DNA of 64,000 nt, from assembly GCA_963738545.1 (NCBI GenBank), contig CAVTXA010000002.1:248001-312000 (forward strand). The letters run 5' to 3'. Below the pieces are notes generated by a model. The model was not told the origin of the DNA. It ran no database searches and was given only the letters and a program-made list of their open reading frames with translations. Position numbers and translations under genes: made by a program. Source of the stretch: Bog-756 sp963738545 (lineage in GTDB: Bacteria; Actinomycetota; Acidimicrobiia; Acidimicrobiales; RAAP-2). This document shows, one piece after another, positions 43,349 through 52,332 of this stretch. The stretch's first letter is position 1. Each line of letters opens with the position of its first letter.

Positions 43349-44860
43349 TCAGTCCGGTTTGTCGGCCTTGCGCCAGCCCCGCTCGAAGGGCAGCCGCCAG
43401 GCGTTGGGGGCGATGAGCTCCCTGATGCCCGGCGGTCCCCACGACCCGGGGGCGTAGAACTCGACGTCGGGCGGGTGCTCGAGGAGCGGGGTGGACACCT
43501 CCCAGAGGCGCTCGATGTCCTCGGCCGCCGTGAACAGGGTGTGGTCGCCGCTCATGGCGTCGTGGATGAGCCGCTCGTAGGCCTCGAGGACGTCGGTCTC
43601 GTGCTCGGTCTCGTGCAGGGCGAACTGGAGGCTGAGCTTGTCGAGCTGCATTCCCGGCCCGGGCCGCTTGCCGTAGAAGGAGAGGGACAGCTTGGAGGAG
43701 TCGGCCAGGTCGAACGTCAGGTGGTCGGGTCCGTGGGCCCCGATGCCGGAGTTGACGGGGAACATGCTCTTCGGCGGCTCACGGAAGGCGATGGAGATGA
43801 TCCTGGCCCCCTCGGCCATGTCCTTGCCGGTGCGGAGGTAGAAGGGGACCCCCGCCCACCGCCAGTTGTCGATCTCGCACTTGAGGGCGATGAACGTCTC
43901 GGTCTGGGAGTCCGGGGCCACCCCGGGGATGGACCGGTAGCCCTCGAACTGGCCCCGGACCACCTGGGACACGTCGATGGGGCACATCGACCGGAACACC
44001 TTGTTCTTCTCCTCGCTGATGGACCGCGGGTCGAGGGAGGTCGGCGGCTCCATGGCCATGAAGGCCAGGATCTGGAAGAGGTGGGTGACCACCATGTCCC
44101 GGAACGCCCCGGTCCCCTCGTAGAAGCTGGCCCGGGAGTCGACCGAGAGGGTCTCGGGCACGTCGATCTGGACGTGGTCGATGTGGTTGCGGTTCCAGAT
44201 GGGCTCGAACAGCCCGTTGGCGAACCGGAAGGCCAGGATGTTCTGGGCCGCCTCCTTCCCCAAGAAGTGGTCGATCCGGTAGACCTGCTCGGGGGAGAAG
44301 ACCCCGTGCACGGCCTCGTTGAGGACCTTGGCCGACTCCAGGTTGGTGCCGAAGGGCTTCTCCATGATGATGCGGGACCGCTCGACCAGGTCGGCGTCGC
44401 CCAGGGTGGTGACCACGGTGTGGGCGGCGGACGGGGGGATGCTCAGGTAGTGGAGGCGGCGGGTCTCGCCCTCGAGCGAGGCCTCGGCCTGGGCCACCGC
44501 CGCGGCCAGGGCGCCCGGACCGTGGGCCTGGGAGACGTAGTGGAGTCGGGCCTGGAAGACGGGCCAGTGCTCGTCCACGATGTCCCGGCGGGCGAACTCC
44601 CGGCAGGCGGCCAGGGCGAACTCGTGGAACGCGCCGTCGTCCAGCTCCTCGAGCGACGTGCCGATGATGCGGTACTCGGGCAGCAGGCCCGTATAGGACA
44701 GGCGGAGCAGGCCGGGCAGCAGCTTGCGGCGGGCCAGGTCCCCGGTGGCGCCGAACAGCACGATGACGTGCGGGTTCAGTGCCTCGGGATCGCTCAGGAC
44801 AGGATCCTCGATCGGGGGATCACTGGTGGTGAACAGGTCGGTCTCGGCGACGGAGCTCAT
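43349..44860 (-). CDS. zwf: Glucose-6-phosphate 1-dehydrogenase
   Basis: A 503-aa enzyme catalysing the first step of the oxidative pentose phosphate pathway, making NADPH. The dinucleotide loop GATGDLARRK begins at residue 37, and the substrate/active-site motif RIDHFLGKE is at 195-203. IMEKPFG, VPFYLRTGK and the C-terminal PGSWGPPGIRELI are typical. An ATG start is flanked by an inverted repeat 35 bases upstream (44895-44918). The usual tkt-tal-zwf-opcA partners are absent, so it is monocistronic. Confidence 0.95.
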   Translation of the reverse strand: MSSVAETDLFTTSDPPIEDPVLSDPEALNPHVIVLFGATGDLARRKLLPGLLRLSYTGLLPEYRIIGTSLEELDDGAFHEFALAACREFARRDIVDEHWPVFQARLHYVSQAHGPGALAAAVAQAEASLEGETRRLHYLSIPPSAAHTVVTTLGDADLVERSRIIMEKPFGTNLESAKVLNEAVHGVFSPEQVYRIDHFLGKEAAQNILAFRFANGLFEPIWNRNHIDHVQIDVPETLSVDSRASFYEGTGAFRDMVVTHLFQILAFMAMEPPTSLDPRSISEEKNKVFRSMCPIDVSQVVRGQFEGYRSIPGVAPDSQTETFIALKCEIDNWRWAGVPFYLRTGKDMAEGARIISIAFREPPKSMFPVNSGIGAHGPDHLTFDLADSSKLSLSFYGKRPGPGMQLDKLSLQFALHETEHETDVLEAYERLIHDAMSGDHTLFTAAEDIERLWEVSTPLLEHPPDVEFYAPGSWGPPGIRELIAPNAWRLPFERGWRKADKPD

Positions 44861-44894
44861 GGATGCATCATGGGGAACTGCCCTTCGAATTGCC

Positions 44895-44918
44895 CATCCG
44901 GACCCTAATCACCGGATG
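44895..44918. promoter_or_regulatory. Inverted repeat upstream of zwf
   Basis: CATCCGG (44895-44901) and CCGGATG (44912-44918) with a 10-base AT-richer spacer, 35 bases upstream of the zwf start. A plausible regulatory site; no regulator is nearby. Confidence 0.4.
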
Positions 44919-44969
44919 TTTCGGTTTCGTGACGGGCGTGAGAGAGGCGTGTGAACGGCCCCGGGCCGG

Positions 44970-45566
44970 TCACGCCGCCGGCAGCCGGGCCTCGAGCACC
45001 CCAGCTACCTCCTGCACGGTGGGCGGGTCCATGGTCCCCGGGGTGCGCACCGTCCCGGCCAGCAGTCGGGGCCAGCCCACCCAGACGTCCCGGACCATGG
45101 CCGACGAGGCCAGGCCCCACTCGGCCCGGGTGAGGCAGAGCATGGGCGTCACCGGGACGTCGGTGTCCCAGGGCGACGGGTCCAGGGTGGCCCGGACCAC
45201 GGCCACCTGATGCGACAGGGCGTCGAGCGTCGGGGTGCAGTTCCGACGGCCCACGTGCAGCTCGGGCGGGCCCAGCCGGTCGAAGCTGCCGGGTCGCTTG
45301 GTTCGCACCAGGCCCTTGTGGTGCCGGGTGTCGATGACGAAGACCCCGGCCGGGGCCACCGCGATCATGGTGATGGTGGCCTTCGACCCGGGGATCCGCC
45401 GGTCGTTGAGGACGATGACCCCCTGGCCCCCGATCAGCTCGAGGGTGCCCCGCATCCGCCGGCGGCGATCGCCACCGGCCCGGCGGCCCTGGCCTCGGGC
45501 GGCGCCGGGGGCCGGGTGGGCCCCTGTGGGGCCCGTGGTCGGGTCATCGTCCGTCATCGGGTTCAT
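44970..45566 (-). CDS. NERD (nuclease-related) domain protein
   Basis: A 198-aa protein. LIGGQGVIVLNDRRIPGSKA and TITMIAVAPAGVFVIDTRHH then KGLVR is the NERD core, a fold related to restriction-type nucleases. The aspartate and following basic residues of VFVIDxRxxKG are present. The C-terminal half (VPVTPMLCLTRAEWG and onward) is a helical extension. The start is set at the ATG 45566, before MNPMTDDDPT; a longer frame has no support. It is separated from zwf by 109 bases and has no partner. Function is unknown. Confidence 0.7.
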   Translation of the reverse strand: MNPMTDDDPTTGPTGAHPAPGAARGQGRRAGGDRRRRMRGTLELIGGQGVIVLNDRRIPGSKATITMIAVAPAGVFVIDTRHHKGLVRTKRPGSFDRLGPPELHVGRRNCTPTLDALSHQVAVVRATLDPSPWDTDVPVTPMLCLTRAEWGLASSAMVRDVWVGWPRLLAGTVRTPGTMDPPTVQEVAGVLEARLPAA

Positions 45567-45742
45567 GGTAGGAGACCCCGTCCAGTGACCGGTCGATCCG
45601 GGTACACGCCCGACGGGCGGGAATGTTGCAACTTGGCGACCCTGTTCCCTTTCGGGGCCCGGGGTGCGATGATGGGCCGAGGTCGGATCTGCGGCCGTGT
45701 CGGGGTAGTGCCCCAGAGGGAACTCTGGAAGGGGGAAGTCCA

Positions 45743-46174
45743 ATGCTCGTGTCCAACCTTCTCGAAGGCAAGGGGACCGCGGTGGTCACCGTCACCAAGG
45801 AGGCCACGGTGGGTGACGTGGTGGCCGACCTGGCCCACCACCGGGTCGGTGCGCTGGTGGTGTCGCCGGACGGCAGCCACATCCAGGGCATCGTGTCCGA
45901 GCGCGACATCGTCAAGCGGCTGAGTGTGCTCCACACCGAACTCCTCGACGAGCCGGTGTCGTCGATCATGTCCACCGAGGTGCGGGTGTGCTCCCCGGGT
46001 GACGACGTGGAGTCGATCATGAACCTCATGACCACCCAGCGCATCCGTCACGTGCCTGTGGTGGAGTCCGGTCGGCTGGTCGGCATCGTCAGCATCGGCG
46101 ACGTGGTCAAGAGCCGCATCGAGGAGCTCGAGAAGGACCGCAACGAACTCATGGAGTACATCTCCGCCCGGTAG
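45743..46174 (+). CDS. CBS-domain-pair protein
   Basis: A 143-aa protein made of two CBS domains (about 12-65 and 75-135). VVTVTKEATVGDVVADLAHH and GIVSERDIVKRL form the first; DDVESIMNLMTTQRIRHVPV and GIVSIGDVVKSRI the second. Such pairs bind adenosine nucleotides and signal energy state. The start is ATG 45743, with GGGGGA about 8 bases upstream; the long upstream frame is unlikely. It ends 36 bases before the CbiX-like gene and may be in its operon. Confidence 0.88.
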   Translation: MLVSNLLEGKGTAVVTVTKEATVGDVVADLAHHRVGALVVSPDGSHIQGIVSERDIVKRLSVLHTELLDEPVSSIMSTEVRVCSPGDDVESIMNLMTTQRIRHVPVVESGRLVGIVSIGDVVKSRIEELEKDRNELMEYISAR

Positions 46175-46210
46175 GGGGTCCCGCCCGACCCGACCCTGCC
46201 AGGAGCGGGG

Positions 46211-46690
46211 GTGGGCGGTCACAACCCCTACGCTCGGGGTGTGATCGATCAGGGGAGTGCACTCGGCATCGTCATCGTCGACCACGGGTCGAGGCGCGCC
46301 GAGGCCAACCGCCGGCACGAGGAGTTCGTGGCCGAGTGGGGGCGTGATCGCCGACTCGAGAACGTCGAGGCGGCCCACATGGAGCTGGCCGAGCCCTCCA
46401 TCGGCACCGCCGTGGACGCCTGCGTGGACGCCGGGGCCAGCACGGTGGTGATCGCTCCCTACTTCCTGTGGCCCGGCAACCACTGGGACCGCGACATCCC
46501 CGCCCTGGCTGCCGAGGCGTGCGACCGGCATCCCGGTCTCCGCCACCTGGTGGCGGCCCCGCTCGGGCCCCACCCCCTCCTCGGCGACATCGTGGAGCAA
46601 CGCATCGGGCACTGCCTTTCCCATGCGGCGGGAGGGGCCGGTGAGTGCGACGTGTGTGCCGGAACCGGCCGCTGCCGGATGCGCGGATGA
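46211..46690 (+). CDS. CbiX/sirohydrochlorin-chelatase-like protein with C-terminal CxxCxGxG
   Basis: A 159-aa single-domain chelatase-fold protein. The metal-binding histidine of the family lies in IVIVDHGSRRAEAN; HMELAEPSIGTAVDACVDAG and VVIAPYFLWPGNHWDRDIPA are the other CbiX signatures, with the second histidine in WPGNHWDRD. The last 12 residues, CDVCAGTGRCRM, form a DnaJ-like CxxCxGxG plus one more cysteine, a possible zinc or iron-sulfur site not usual in the short CbiX. The GTG at 46211 has AGGAG 5 bases upstream. The next gene overlaps by four bases. Confidence 0.82.
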   Translation: MGGHNPYARGVIDQGSALGIVIVDHGSRRAEANRRHEEFVAEWGRDRRLENVEAAHMELAEPSIGTAVDACVDAGASTVVIAPYFLWPGNHWDRDIPALAAEACDRHPGLRHLVAAPLGPHPLLGDIVEQRIGHCLSHAAGGAGECDVCAGTGRCRMRG

Positions 46691-47937
46691 CGTCGGCCCC
46701 GGTCGACGTGGTCATCGTGGGCGCCGGGCTTGCCGGGCTCTGCTGTGCCCAGGACCTGACCCGGGCCGGCATCGAGTGCCGGATCCTCGAGGCCTCCGAC
46801 GGCGTCGGTGGGCGCGTCCGCACGGACCAGGTGGACGGTTTCCTGCTCGACCGCGGGTTCCAGATCCTCCTCACCGCCTATCCCGAGGTCCGGCACCGCC
46901 TGGATCTCGACGCCCTCCAGCTGGCCCCCTTCGAGCCCGGTGCGGTCGTCCGGGTCGACGGCGGCTTCCACCGGGTGGCCGATCCGCTGCGCCGCCCCCT
47001 CCTCGCCGCCGCCACCCTCCGGGCCCCGGTCGGCTCGTTGGCCGACAAGGCCCGGCTGGCCCGCCTGGTCCTCGACGTCCGCAGCCATGCGGTTGGGGAC
47101 CTGCTCCGGCGTCCCGAGACCACCACCGCCGTCCGCCTGTCCCGGGCCGGCTTCTCCGACCGGATGGTCGAGACGTTCTGGCGACCGCTGTTCGCCGGGA
47201 TCCAGCTCGACCCCGACCTCGACGTGTCCAGCCGACGGTTCGACGTGATCCTGCGCATGCTGGCCACCGGCGGCACCGCCGTGCCCAGTCGGGGCATGGG
47301 CGCGGTCCCCGCCCAGGTGGCCGGGACCCTTCCCGCGGGCTGCGTGCGCCTCGGAGCACGGGTCACCGGTGTCACCTCCGGTGGGGTGACGCTCGAGGAG
47401 GGGCCCCGAGTGCCGGCCAGGGCCGTGGTGGTGGCCACCGATGGGCCCACCGCCCACCGCCTGTTGGGGGAGCGGGTGCCCGACCCGGGTTCGAGGGCGG
47501 CGGCGTGCTGCTGGTTCTCCACCGCCGGGCCACCCCTGGCCGGCGCCACCCTGGTGCTGGACGGCGGGTCGGGAGGCCCGGCCCGGAACGTGGTGGTCAT
47601 GAGCGAGGCGGCCCCCTCCTACGCTCCCCCCGGCCGGAGCCTGGTGGCCGCGGCGGTGCCCGGGCCCGACGCCCTCGACCCCGGGGTGACCGACAAGGTC
47701 CGACAGCAGGTGGCCCGCTGGTTCGGCTCGACGGTGGCCGAGTGGGAGCACCTGAGGACCGACGTGATCCACCACGGCCAGCCCGCCCAGTCCCCGCCGT
47801 TCCACCCCAAGCAGGCGGTCAGCCTGGGTGAGGGGATGTTCGTCTGCGGTGACCACCGGGACACCGCGTCGCTCCAGGGGGCCATGTTCAGCGGCGGTCG
47901 CGCCGCCACCGCCGTTCTCGCCCACCTGGCGGGCTGA
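46687..47937 (+). CDS. FAD-dependent oxidoreductase (amine-oxidase/phytoene-dehydrogenase-like)
   Basis: A 416-aa flavoprotein. DVVIVGAGLAGLCCAQDL is the FAD dinucleotide fold and DGVGGRVRTDQVDGF the GG-doublet of the amine oxidase/carotenoid-desaturase superfamily; the C-terminus MFVCGDHRDTASLQGAMFSG carries the second FAD motif. Its start overlaps the CbiX-like gene by four bases. It could oxidise a tetrapyrrole, a carotenoid or an amine. Coupling to a CbiX-like protein hints at tetrapyrrole metabolism, but this is inference. Confidence 0.85.
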   Translation: MTSAPVDVVIVGAGLAGLCCAQDLTRAGIECRILEASDGVGGRVRTDQVDGFLLDRGFQILLTAYPEVRHRLDLDALQLAPFEPGAVVRVDGGFHRVADPLRRPLLAAATLRAPVGSLADKARLARLVLDVRSHAVGDLLRRPETTTAVRLSRAGFSDRMVETFWRPLFAGIQLDPDLDVSSRRFDVILRMLATGGTAVPSRGMGAVPAQVAGTLPAGCVRLGARVTGVTSGGVTLEEGPRVPARAVVVATDGPTAHRLLGERVPDPGSRAAACCWFSTAGPPLAGATLVLDGGSGGPARNVVVMSEAAPSYAPPGRSLVAAAVPGPDALDPGVTDKVRQQVARWFGSTVAEWEHLRTDVIHHGQPAQSPPFHPKQAVSLGEGMFVCGDHRDTASLQGAMFSGGRAATAVLAHLAG

Positions 47938-47980
47938 CGGGGTCCGACGTGACACCGTCCGGCGTGTGTCGGTGGCCCGG

Positions 47981-49078
47981 CTACGCCCCGCAGTCCCCCG
48001 TCCAGGGCTGGCCACCGTCAAGGGCGTAGAGGGCGACGGCCACCGTGTCCTGCTCCGCCTTGGACGCGGAGCTCGGGAGGACGCCCACCAGGTAGCCGAG
48101 GCCGGCGTCCTGGGCGGCCACGTTCCAGGTGGCCTGGCTGAACTGGAAGGCCCCGTAGTACCCGTTGCCGGTGTTGATGCTGTAGTCGCCGCCCGACTCT
48201 TTTTGGATCACGCACTGGAGGAACGCGTTGAGGGCGGGGTCGGGGAGATTGGCGCCCGCCCCGGCCGGCGGGGCCACCGGGGCCGGCGCCGTGGTCCCGG
48301 TCCCGGTGGTCCCCGTTCCGGTGGTCACCGGGATGGTCGTCACCGGGTGGGCCGTGGTGGTCGGGGTCCGGACCGCCTGTTTTTGGGCTGCGGCCACGGC
48401 CGCCGCCGCCGCCTGGTCCTGGGCTGCGGCCTGGTCGGCCACGGCGGTGGCCAGCTGGCCGGTCACCTGGCTGTGCAGGGCCGAGAGGTGGGCGGCGCCG
48501 GCGTTGGCCTGGGAGAGGTCGGTGGACTGGGTGGCCAGATCGGCACGGTCCAGGTCCTGTTGGCGGCGCAGTGAGGCCTGATGGCTCACCAACTGGGCCT
48601 GTGCTGTGTGGAGCTGGTCCACGACGGTGGTGATGTTGCCCACGGCGATGGCGGCGTACTCACTGGCGGCCTGGGCGTGCTCCTGGTCGCCGGCGAACAG
48701 GGTGCTGGTGGCACTGCCCGACCCCGTGCCGTAGTCCATGTAGGACCGGAGGGCCTGCTGGCGGACGAGCGCCTCCCGGGCGGCGATCTGCTGGTCGTCC
48801 TGACCGATGGCCTGCCCGATCTGGGCGATGGCCTGGCCGTCGGCGGTCACCCGGGCCGAGTACACCGAGTACTGCTGACGGTCGGTGTCCACCCGCAGCT
48901 GCGCCTCGATGAGCTGCTGGGAGATGGCGGTCGCCTGGGCCTGGAGGGTGGAGACCTGGTCGGCACCCGCGGGTCGGGAAGCAGCGACCATCCCGAAGGA
49001 GGTCGAGGCCACGACGGTGGCGAGGAGCACGGCCGAGATCCTGCGTCGACGGTGCACTGTGGCGGTCAGATCCGCCAT
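47981..49078 (-). CDS. Secreted coiled-coil/transglycosylase-like (Rpf-type) protein
   Basis: A 365-aa secreted muralytic protein. A signal peptide (about 1-40, RRRRISAVLLATVVAST) precedes a coiled-coil segment rich in Q/A (about 40-220, similar to NlpC/RipA N-terminal domains), then a Thr/Pro linker and a C-terminal transglycosylase-like domain (about 280-365). CVIQKESGGDYSINTGNGYY and GAFQFSQATWN contain the catalytic glutamate of resuscitation-promoting-factor-like lysozymes. It should cleave peptidoglycan during growth. The ATG at 49078 is preferred; a GTG at 49102 is possible. Confidence 0.88.
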   Translation of the reverse strand: MADLTATVHRRRRISAVLLATVVASTSFGMVAASRPAGADQVSTLQAQATAISQQLIEAQLRVDTDRQQYSVYSARVTADGQAIAQIGQAIGQDDQQIAAREALVRQQALRSYMDYGTGSGSATSTLFAGDQEHAQAASEYAAIAVGNITTVVDQLHTAQAQLVSHQASLRRQQDLDRADLATQSTDLSQANAGAAHLSALHSQVTGQLATAVADQAAAQDQAAAAAVAAAQKQAVRTPTTTAHPVTTIPVTTGTGTTGTGTTAPAPVAPPAGAGANLPDPALNAFLQCVIQKESGGDYSINTGNGYYGAFQFSQATWNVAAQDAGLGYLVGVLPSSASKAEQDTVAVALYALDGGQPWTGDCGA

Positions 49079-49221
49079 CGGTGAGAACCGGGCGCGAAAC
49101 ACAATGGAGTGCCAATTTAGTGGCGTACGCCGAGGACAAACAAGGCCCCCTCCTCCCCGGGGCCGGAACCGCCCTTGTCAGCTGGGGTGATGCCGCCGGT
49201 CCGGTCGGACCCGGCTCCTGC

Positions 49222-50673
49222 TCAGGAGGCGTCGCCCACGCTCACCCGGGCCAGGGTGGCCACGTCGTCGGTCCCCTGGTCGGCGGCGGCGATCACGGCC
49301 CCGGGCCGACCACCCGGGGCGAGCAGCGTGCACAGCAGGCCGGCCAGGGAGGCGGTGCCGGCGCAGTACCACCAGAGGTGGTGGAAGCTGTCGAGCGCAG
49401 CGACCGCACCGGTGGGGGCACCGAGGATCACCACCAGCAGGGCCACGCCGAAGGCTCCTCCCACCTGGCGTGCCGTCTGGTTGACGGCACTGCCCACGGC
49501 GAAGCGCTCGGGGTGGAGGCTCGAGACCGCCGCCGCGCTCAGCACCGGGAAGGTGAGGCCGATCCCCAGCCCGGTGATCAGGGTGGCGGGCAGCCAGACG
49601 GCCAGGTAGTCGGGCCGCAGGCCCACCCGGGTGGCGTACCAGGACAGCCCGGTGACGAAGACCACGAACCCGCACAGCAGCACCCGCCGGAACCCGAATC
49701 GGGCGGCCATGCGACCGGCGGGGCCGGAGACCACCGCCACCACGAGGGGTCCCGGGGTCACGGCCAGGCCCGCCTTCAGGATCGAGTAGTGCCACACGCT
49801 GGTGAGGAACAAGATGTTGCCTAGGAGCATGGCGAAGAACCCCATGGCGTAGAGGAAGGTGGCGGCGTTGGCCACGCTGAACGACCGGGAGCGGAACAGG
49901 GTGAGGTCGAGGACGGGCTCGGGATGGCGGCTGGAGCGACGGAGGAAGGCCAGCCCCACCACGACGGCGGCGACGAAGCAGCCGACAACGGCGCCCGACG
50001 ACCACCCCCAGGTCGGGCCCTCGGAGATGCCCAGCACCAGGGCGGCCAGGGCCGCGCTGATCAGGACCACGCCGAGATAGTCCGGGGTGGGCCGGTCCGA
50101 CGAGGCCGCACGGGACTCGACGAGCACGCGGCGGCCCACCAGCCAGGCGGCCAGGCCGATGGGCACGTTGACCACGAACACCCAGCGCCAACCCCCGGCG
50201 GCGATGAGTGCGGCACCGAACGAGGGCCCGGTGGCCACGGCCAGGGCCCCGACCCCGCCCCACAGGGCCACGACCTGGGATCGGCGCTCGTGGGGGAAGG
50301 CGCCGAGCAGCAGCCCGAGCGACGAGGGGAGCAGCGCGGCCGCCCCCACTCCCTGGACGAGCCGGCCCAGGACGAGCAGGGGCACCGACGGGGCCAGGGC
50401 GCACAGCGCCGAGCCCAGGCAGAAGACGCCGAGACCGGCGAAGAACACCCGGCGGCTGCCGACGCGGTCGGCCGTCCGGCCCGCCGTCACCAGCAGCGAG
50501 CCGAACACGATGCCGTAGCCGGTGATCACCCAGGCCAGGGTGGCCCGGCCGTCGTGGGGGAAGGAGTGCTCGAGGGCGGGGAAGGCCACGTTGACGATGG
50601 ACAGGTCGAGCGACGCCATGAACGCGCCGAGGGCGGTGACGACGAAGATGGTCCGCTGCCGGGAGGTGGTCAT
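49222..50673 (-). CDS. MFS drug exporter (EmrB/QacA-type)
   Basis: A 483-aa, 14-helix drug antiporter. FVVTALGAFMASLDLSIVNV is helix 1 with the LDxSIVN motif, and GRTADRVGSRRVFFAG the loop motif. Start: ATG at 50673, preceded by AGGTGGG; ATGs at 50709 and 50745 are less likely because they lie within or just after the promoter. A promoter and a palindrome lie about 45-70 bases upstream (50717-50745), so a MarR-like repressor probably controls it; none is encoded next to it. Confidence 0.88.
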   Translation of the reverse strand: MTTSRQRTIFVVTALGAFMASLDLSIVNVAFPALEHSFPHDGRATLAWVITGYGIVFGSLLVTAGRTADRVGSRRVFFAGLGVFCLGSALCALAPSVPLLVLGRLVQGVGAAALLPSSLGLLLGAFPHERRSQVVALWGGVGALAVATGPSFGAALIAAGGWRWVFVVNVPIGLAAWLVGRRVLVESRAASSDRPTPDYLGVVLISAALAALVLGISEGPTWGWSSGAVVGCFVAAVVVGLAFLRRSSRHPEPVLDLTLFRSRSFSVANAATFLYAMGFFAMLLGNILFLTSVWHYSILKAGLAVTPGPLVVAVVSGPAGRMAARFGFRRVLLCGFVVFVTGLSWYATRVGLRPDYLAVWLPATLITGLGIGLTFPVLSAAAVSSLHPERFAVGSAVNQTARQVGGAFGVALLVVILGAPTGAVAALDSFHHLWWYCAGTASLAGLLCTLLAPGGRPGAVIAAADQGTDDVATLARVSVGDAS

Positions 50674-50716
50674 GGCCCGACCCACCTGGTCTACTGTCGA
50701 TTCCGTCATGCTACGG

Positions 50717-50745
50717 ACTCTAGGGGACTGCATTGCATAATGCAA
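50717..50745 (-). promoter_or_regulatory. MFS promoter with palindromic operator
   Basis: On the minus strand TTGCAT (50740-50745) and TAGAGT (50717-50722) are spaced by 17 bases. The perfect 13-base palindrome TTGCAT-A-ATGCAA occupies 50733-50745, covering the -35 box. This is a typical MarR/TetR repression geometry. Confidence 0.7.
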
Positions 50746-50809
50746 CTGACTTGACGGGGACGGTCACCGTGGACCGGGTGGCCATCGTGTCCGCACCGGG
50801 GACGGAGCG

Positions 50810-51649
50810 GTGAGCGGGAACCGGGTGGCGCTGGTCACCGGGGCCAGCCGCGGGATCGGCAAGGCCATCGCCGTGCACCTGGCCCGGGCCGGTCTCGACG
50901 TCGCCGTGGCGGCCCGGACAATCCACGAGGGAGAGGAGCGCGAGCACTCCTCGACCGTCGCCGCCTCGGACACCCGTCCGCTCCCCGGCTCCCTCGACGG
51001 CACGGCGGCGCTGGTGGAGGAGGCCGGCGTCCGGGCCCTGCCGCTGCCGCTCGATCTGCTGGACCGGGTCTCGCTCGGGGCCGCGGTCACCACCGTGTTC
51101 GAGCGCTGGGGCCGGATCGACGTACTGGTCAACAACGGGCGCTATGTCGGCCCCGGGCACATGGACCGCCTCCTCGACACGCCGGTGGCCCTGCTCGACC
51201 GCCACCTCGAGGCCAATGTGATGGCGCCGGTCATCCTCACCCGACTGGTGCTTCCGGCCATGGTCGAGCGCGGTGCGGGTGTCATCATCAATCTGGCGTC
51301 GGGCTCGGGGAGGCGGGACCCACCGGCCCCGGCCGGCGAAGGGGGCTGGGGGCTCGGCTACGGGATGTCCAAGGGGGCCCTCCATCGTCTGGCCGGCATC
51401 GTGGCGGTGGAGCTGGGTCACACCGGGGTACTGGCCTTCAACCTCAGCCCGGGCTTCGTGGCCACCGAGCGGATCGCCATGGACATGGGCGGCTTCGGCT
51501 TCGACGCCAGCGCCGGAGCGCCCGCCGACGTCGTCGGCGCCGTCGCCGCCTGGCTGGTGACGGCGCCCGAGGCCCGGGAGCGCAACGGCACGTGGGTCGA
51601 GGCCCAGGAGGTCTGCCGGGAGCTCGGTCTGCTCCCGGGGTGGACCTGA
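50810..51649 (+). CDS. Short-chain dehydrogenase/reductase
   Basis: A 279-aa SDR. VALVTGASRGIGKAIAVHLA is the cofactor loop, and GYGMSKGALHRLAGIVAVEL the YxxxK pair. The usual NNAG reads NNGRY here, a change at the conserved alanine-glycine. A loop of about 30 residues after the second strand (HEGEEREHSSTVA...) is typical of SDRs of lipid or steroid metabolism in actinobacteria. Start: GTG 50810. It begins the run of catabolic genes to 62 kb and is followed by the TetR gene. Confidence 0.85.
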   Translation: MSGNRVALVTGASRGIGKAIAVHLARAGLDVAVAARTIHEGEEREHSSTVAASDTRPLPGSLDGTAALVEEAGVRALPLPLDLLDRVSLGAAVTTVFERWGRIDVLVNNGRYVGPGHMDRLLDTPVALLDRHLEANVMAPVILTRLVLPAMVERGAGVIINLASGSGRRDPPAPAGEGGWGLGYGMSKGALHRLAGIVAVELGHTGVLAFNLSPGFVATERIAMDMGGFGFDASAGAPADVVGAVAAWLVTAPEARERNGTWVEAQEVCRELGLLPGWT

Positions 51650-51686
51650 CCCGTCCGGCAGGGCCACCGCTACTGTGACGGGCGAG

Positions 51687-52320
51687 ATGGCCGAGTCGAC
51701 GTCCACCCGCGACCTCCTGCTCGACGCCGCCGCCCGTCTCTACGCCGAGCGGGGCATCGACAACGTGTCCCTGGCCGAGATCGTCCGCGCCGCCGCGCCA
51801 GCGGAACGCCTCGGCCGTCCACTACCACTTCGGGAGCCGGGACGAGGTGCTCCGGGCCCTGCTGGCCCGGCACGTGCCGGTCATCGCCGAGCGCCGACAC
51901 CGGCTGCTCGAGCAGGCCCGGGCCCGTCCTGACGACGACGCCCGGTCCGCCGTGGAGGCCATCGTGCGCCCGGTGACCGAGTTCGCCCAGCTCGGGTGGC
52001 GCGAACGGGCCTACCTCCAGATCGGGTCGGAGCTGGCCGAGGCGGTGGACCGGACGACACCCGAGCTCCGCGCCCTGCTGGCCCAGACCGAGGGACACCA
52101 GGCCTGGGCACTGGTGCGGCAGCGGTGCCCGGACGTCCCCGGTGACCTGTGGCGGGTGCGCCAGGAGATCTCCATCACCTTCATCGGCCGGGCGGCCGCC
52201 GACCGGGCCCGCCGGTTGGACCGCGGGGACCAAGGTGAGGTGCTGTCCGACGACCGGTTCGTGGACAATCTGATCGACATGGTGATGGGGGCGATGACCG
52301 CGCCCCACGGCGGCGGATGA
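51687..52320 (+). pseudogene. TetR-family regulator, interrupted by a one-base frameshift
   Basis: The N-terminal helix and HTH start read TSTRDLLLDAAARLYAERGI and DNVSLAEIVRAA in one frame; the rest, QRNASAVHYHFGSRDEVLRA and LLARHVPVIAERR onward, is in the next frame to the stop at 52320. Removing one C at about 51796 (GCCGCCGCGCCAG) would restore a normal protein of about 210 aa. With this base kept, the HTH is split and the regulator is dead. A sequencing or assembly indel in this GC repeat is equally likely. The C-terminal domain is intact (TITFIGRAAADRARR). Confidence 0.82.
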
Positions 52321-52332
52321 CAAGCTGGCGCC

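Noticed and set aside
46459..48021. A 520-codon open frame opposite the flavoprotein gene
   Set aside because: Composition is that of an antisense shadow (Gly, Arg, His, Pro), and the plus strand has clear FAD motifs.
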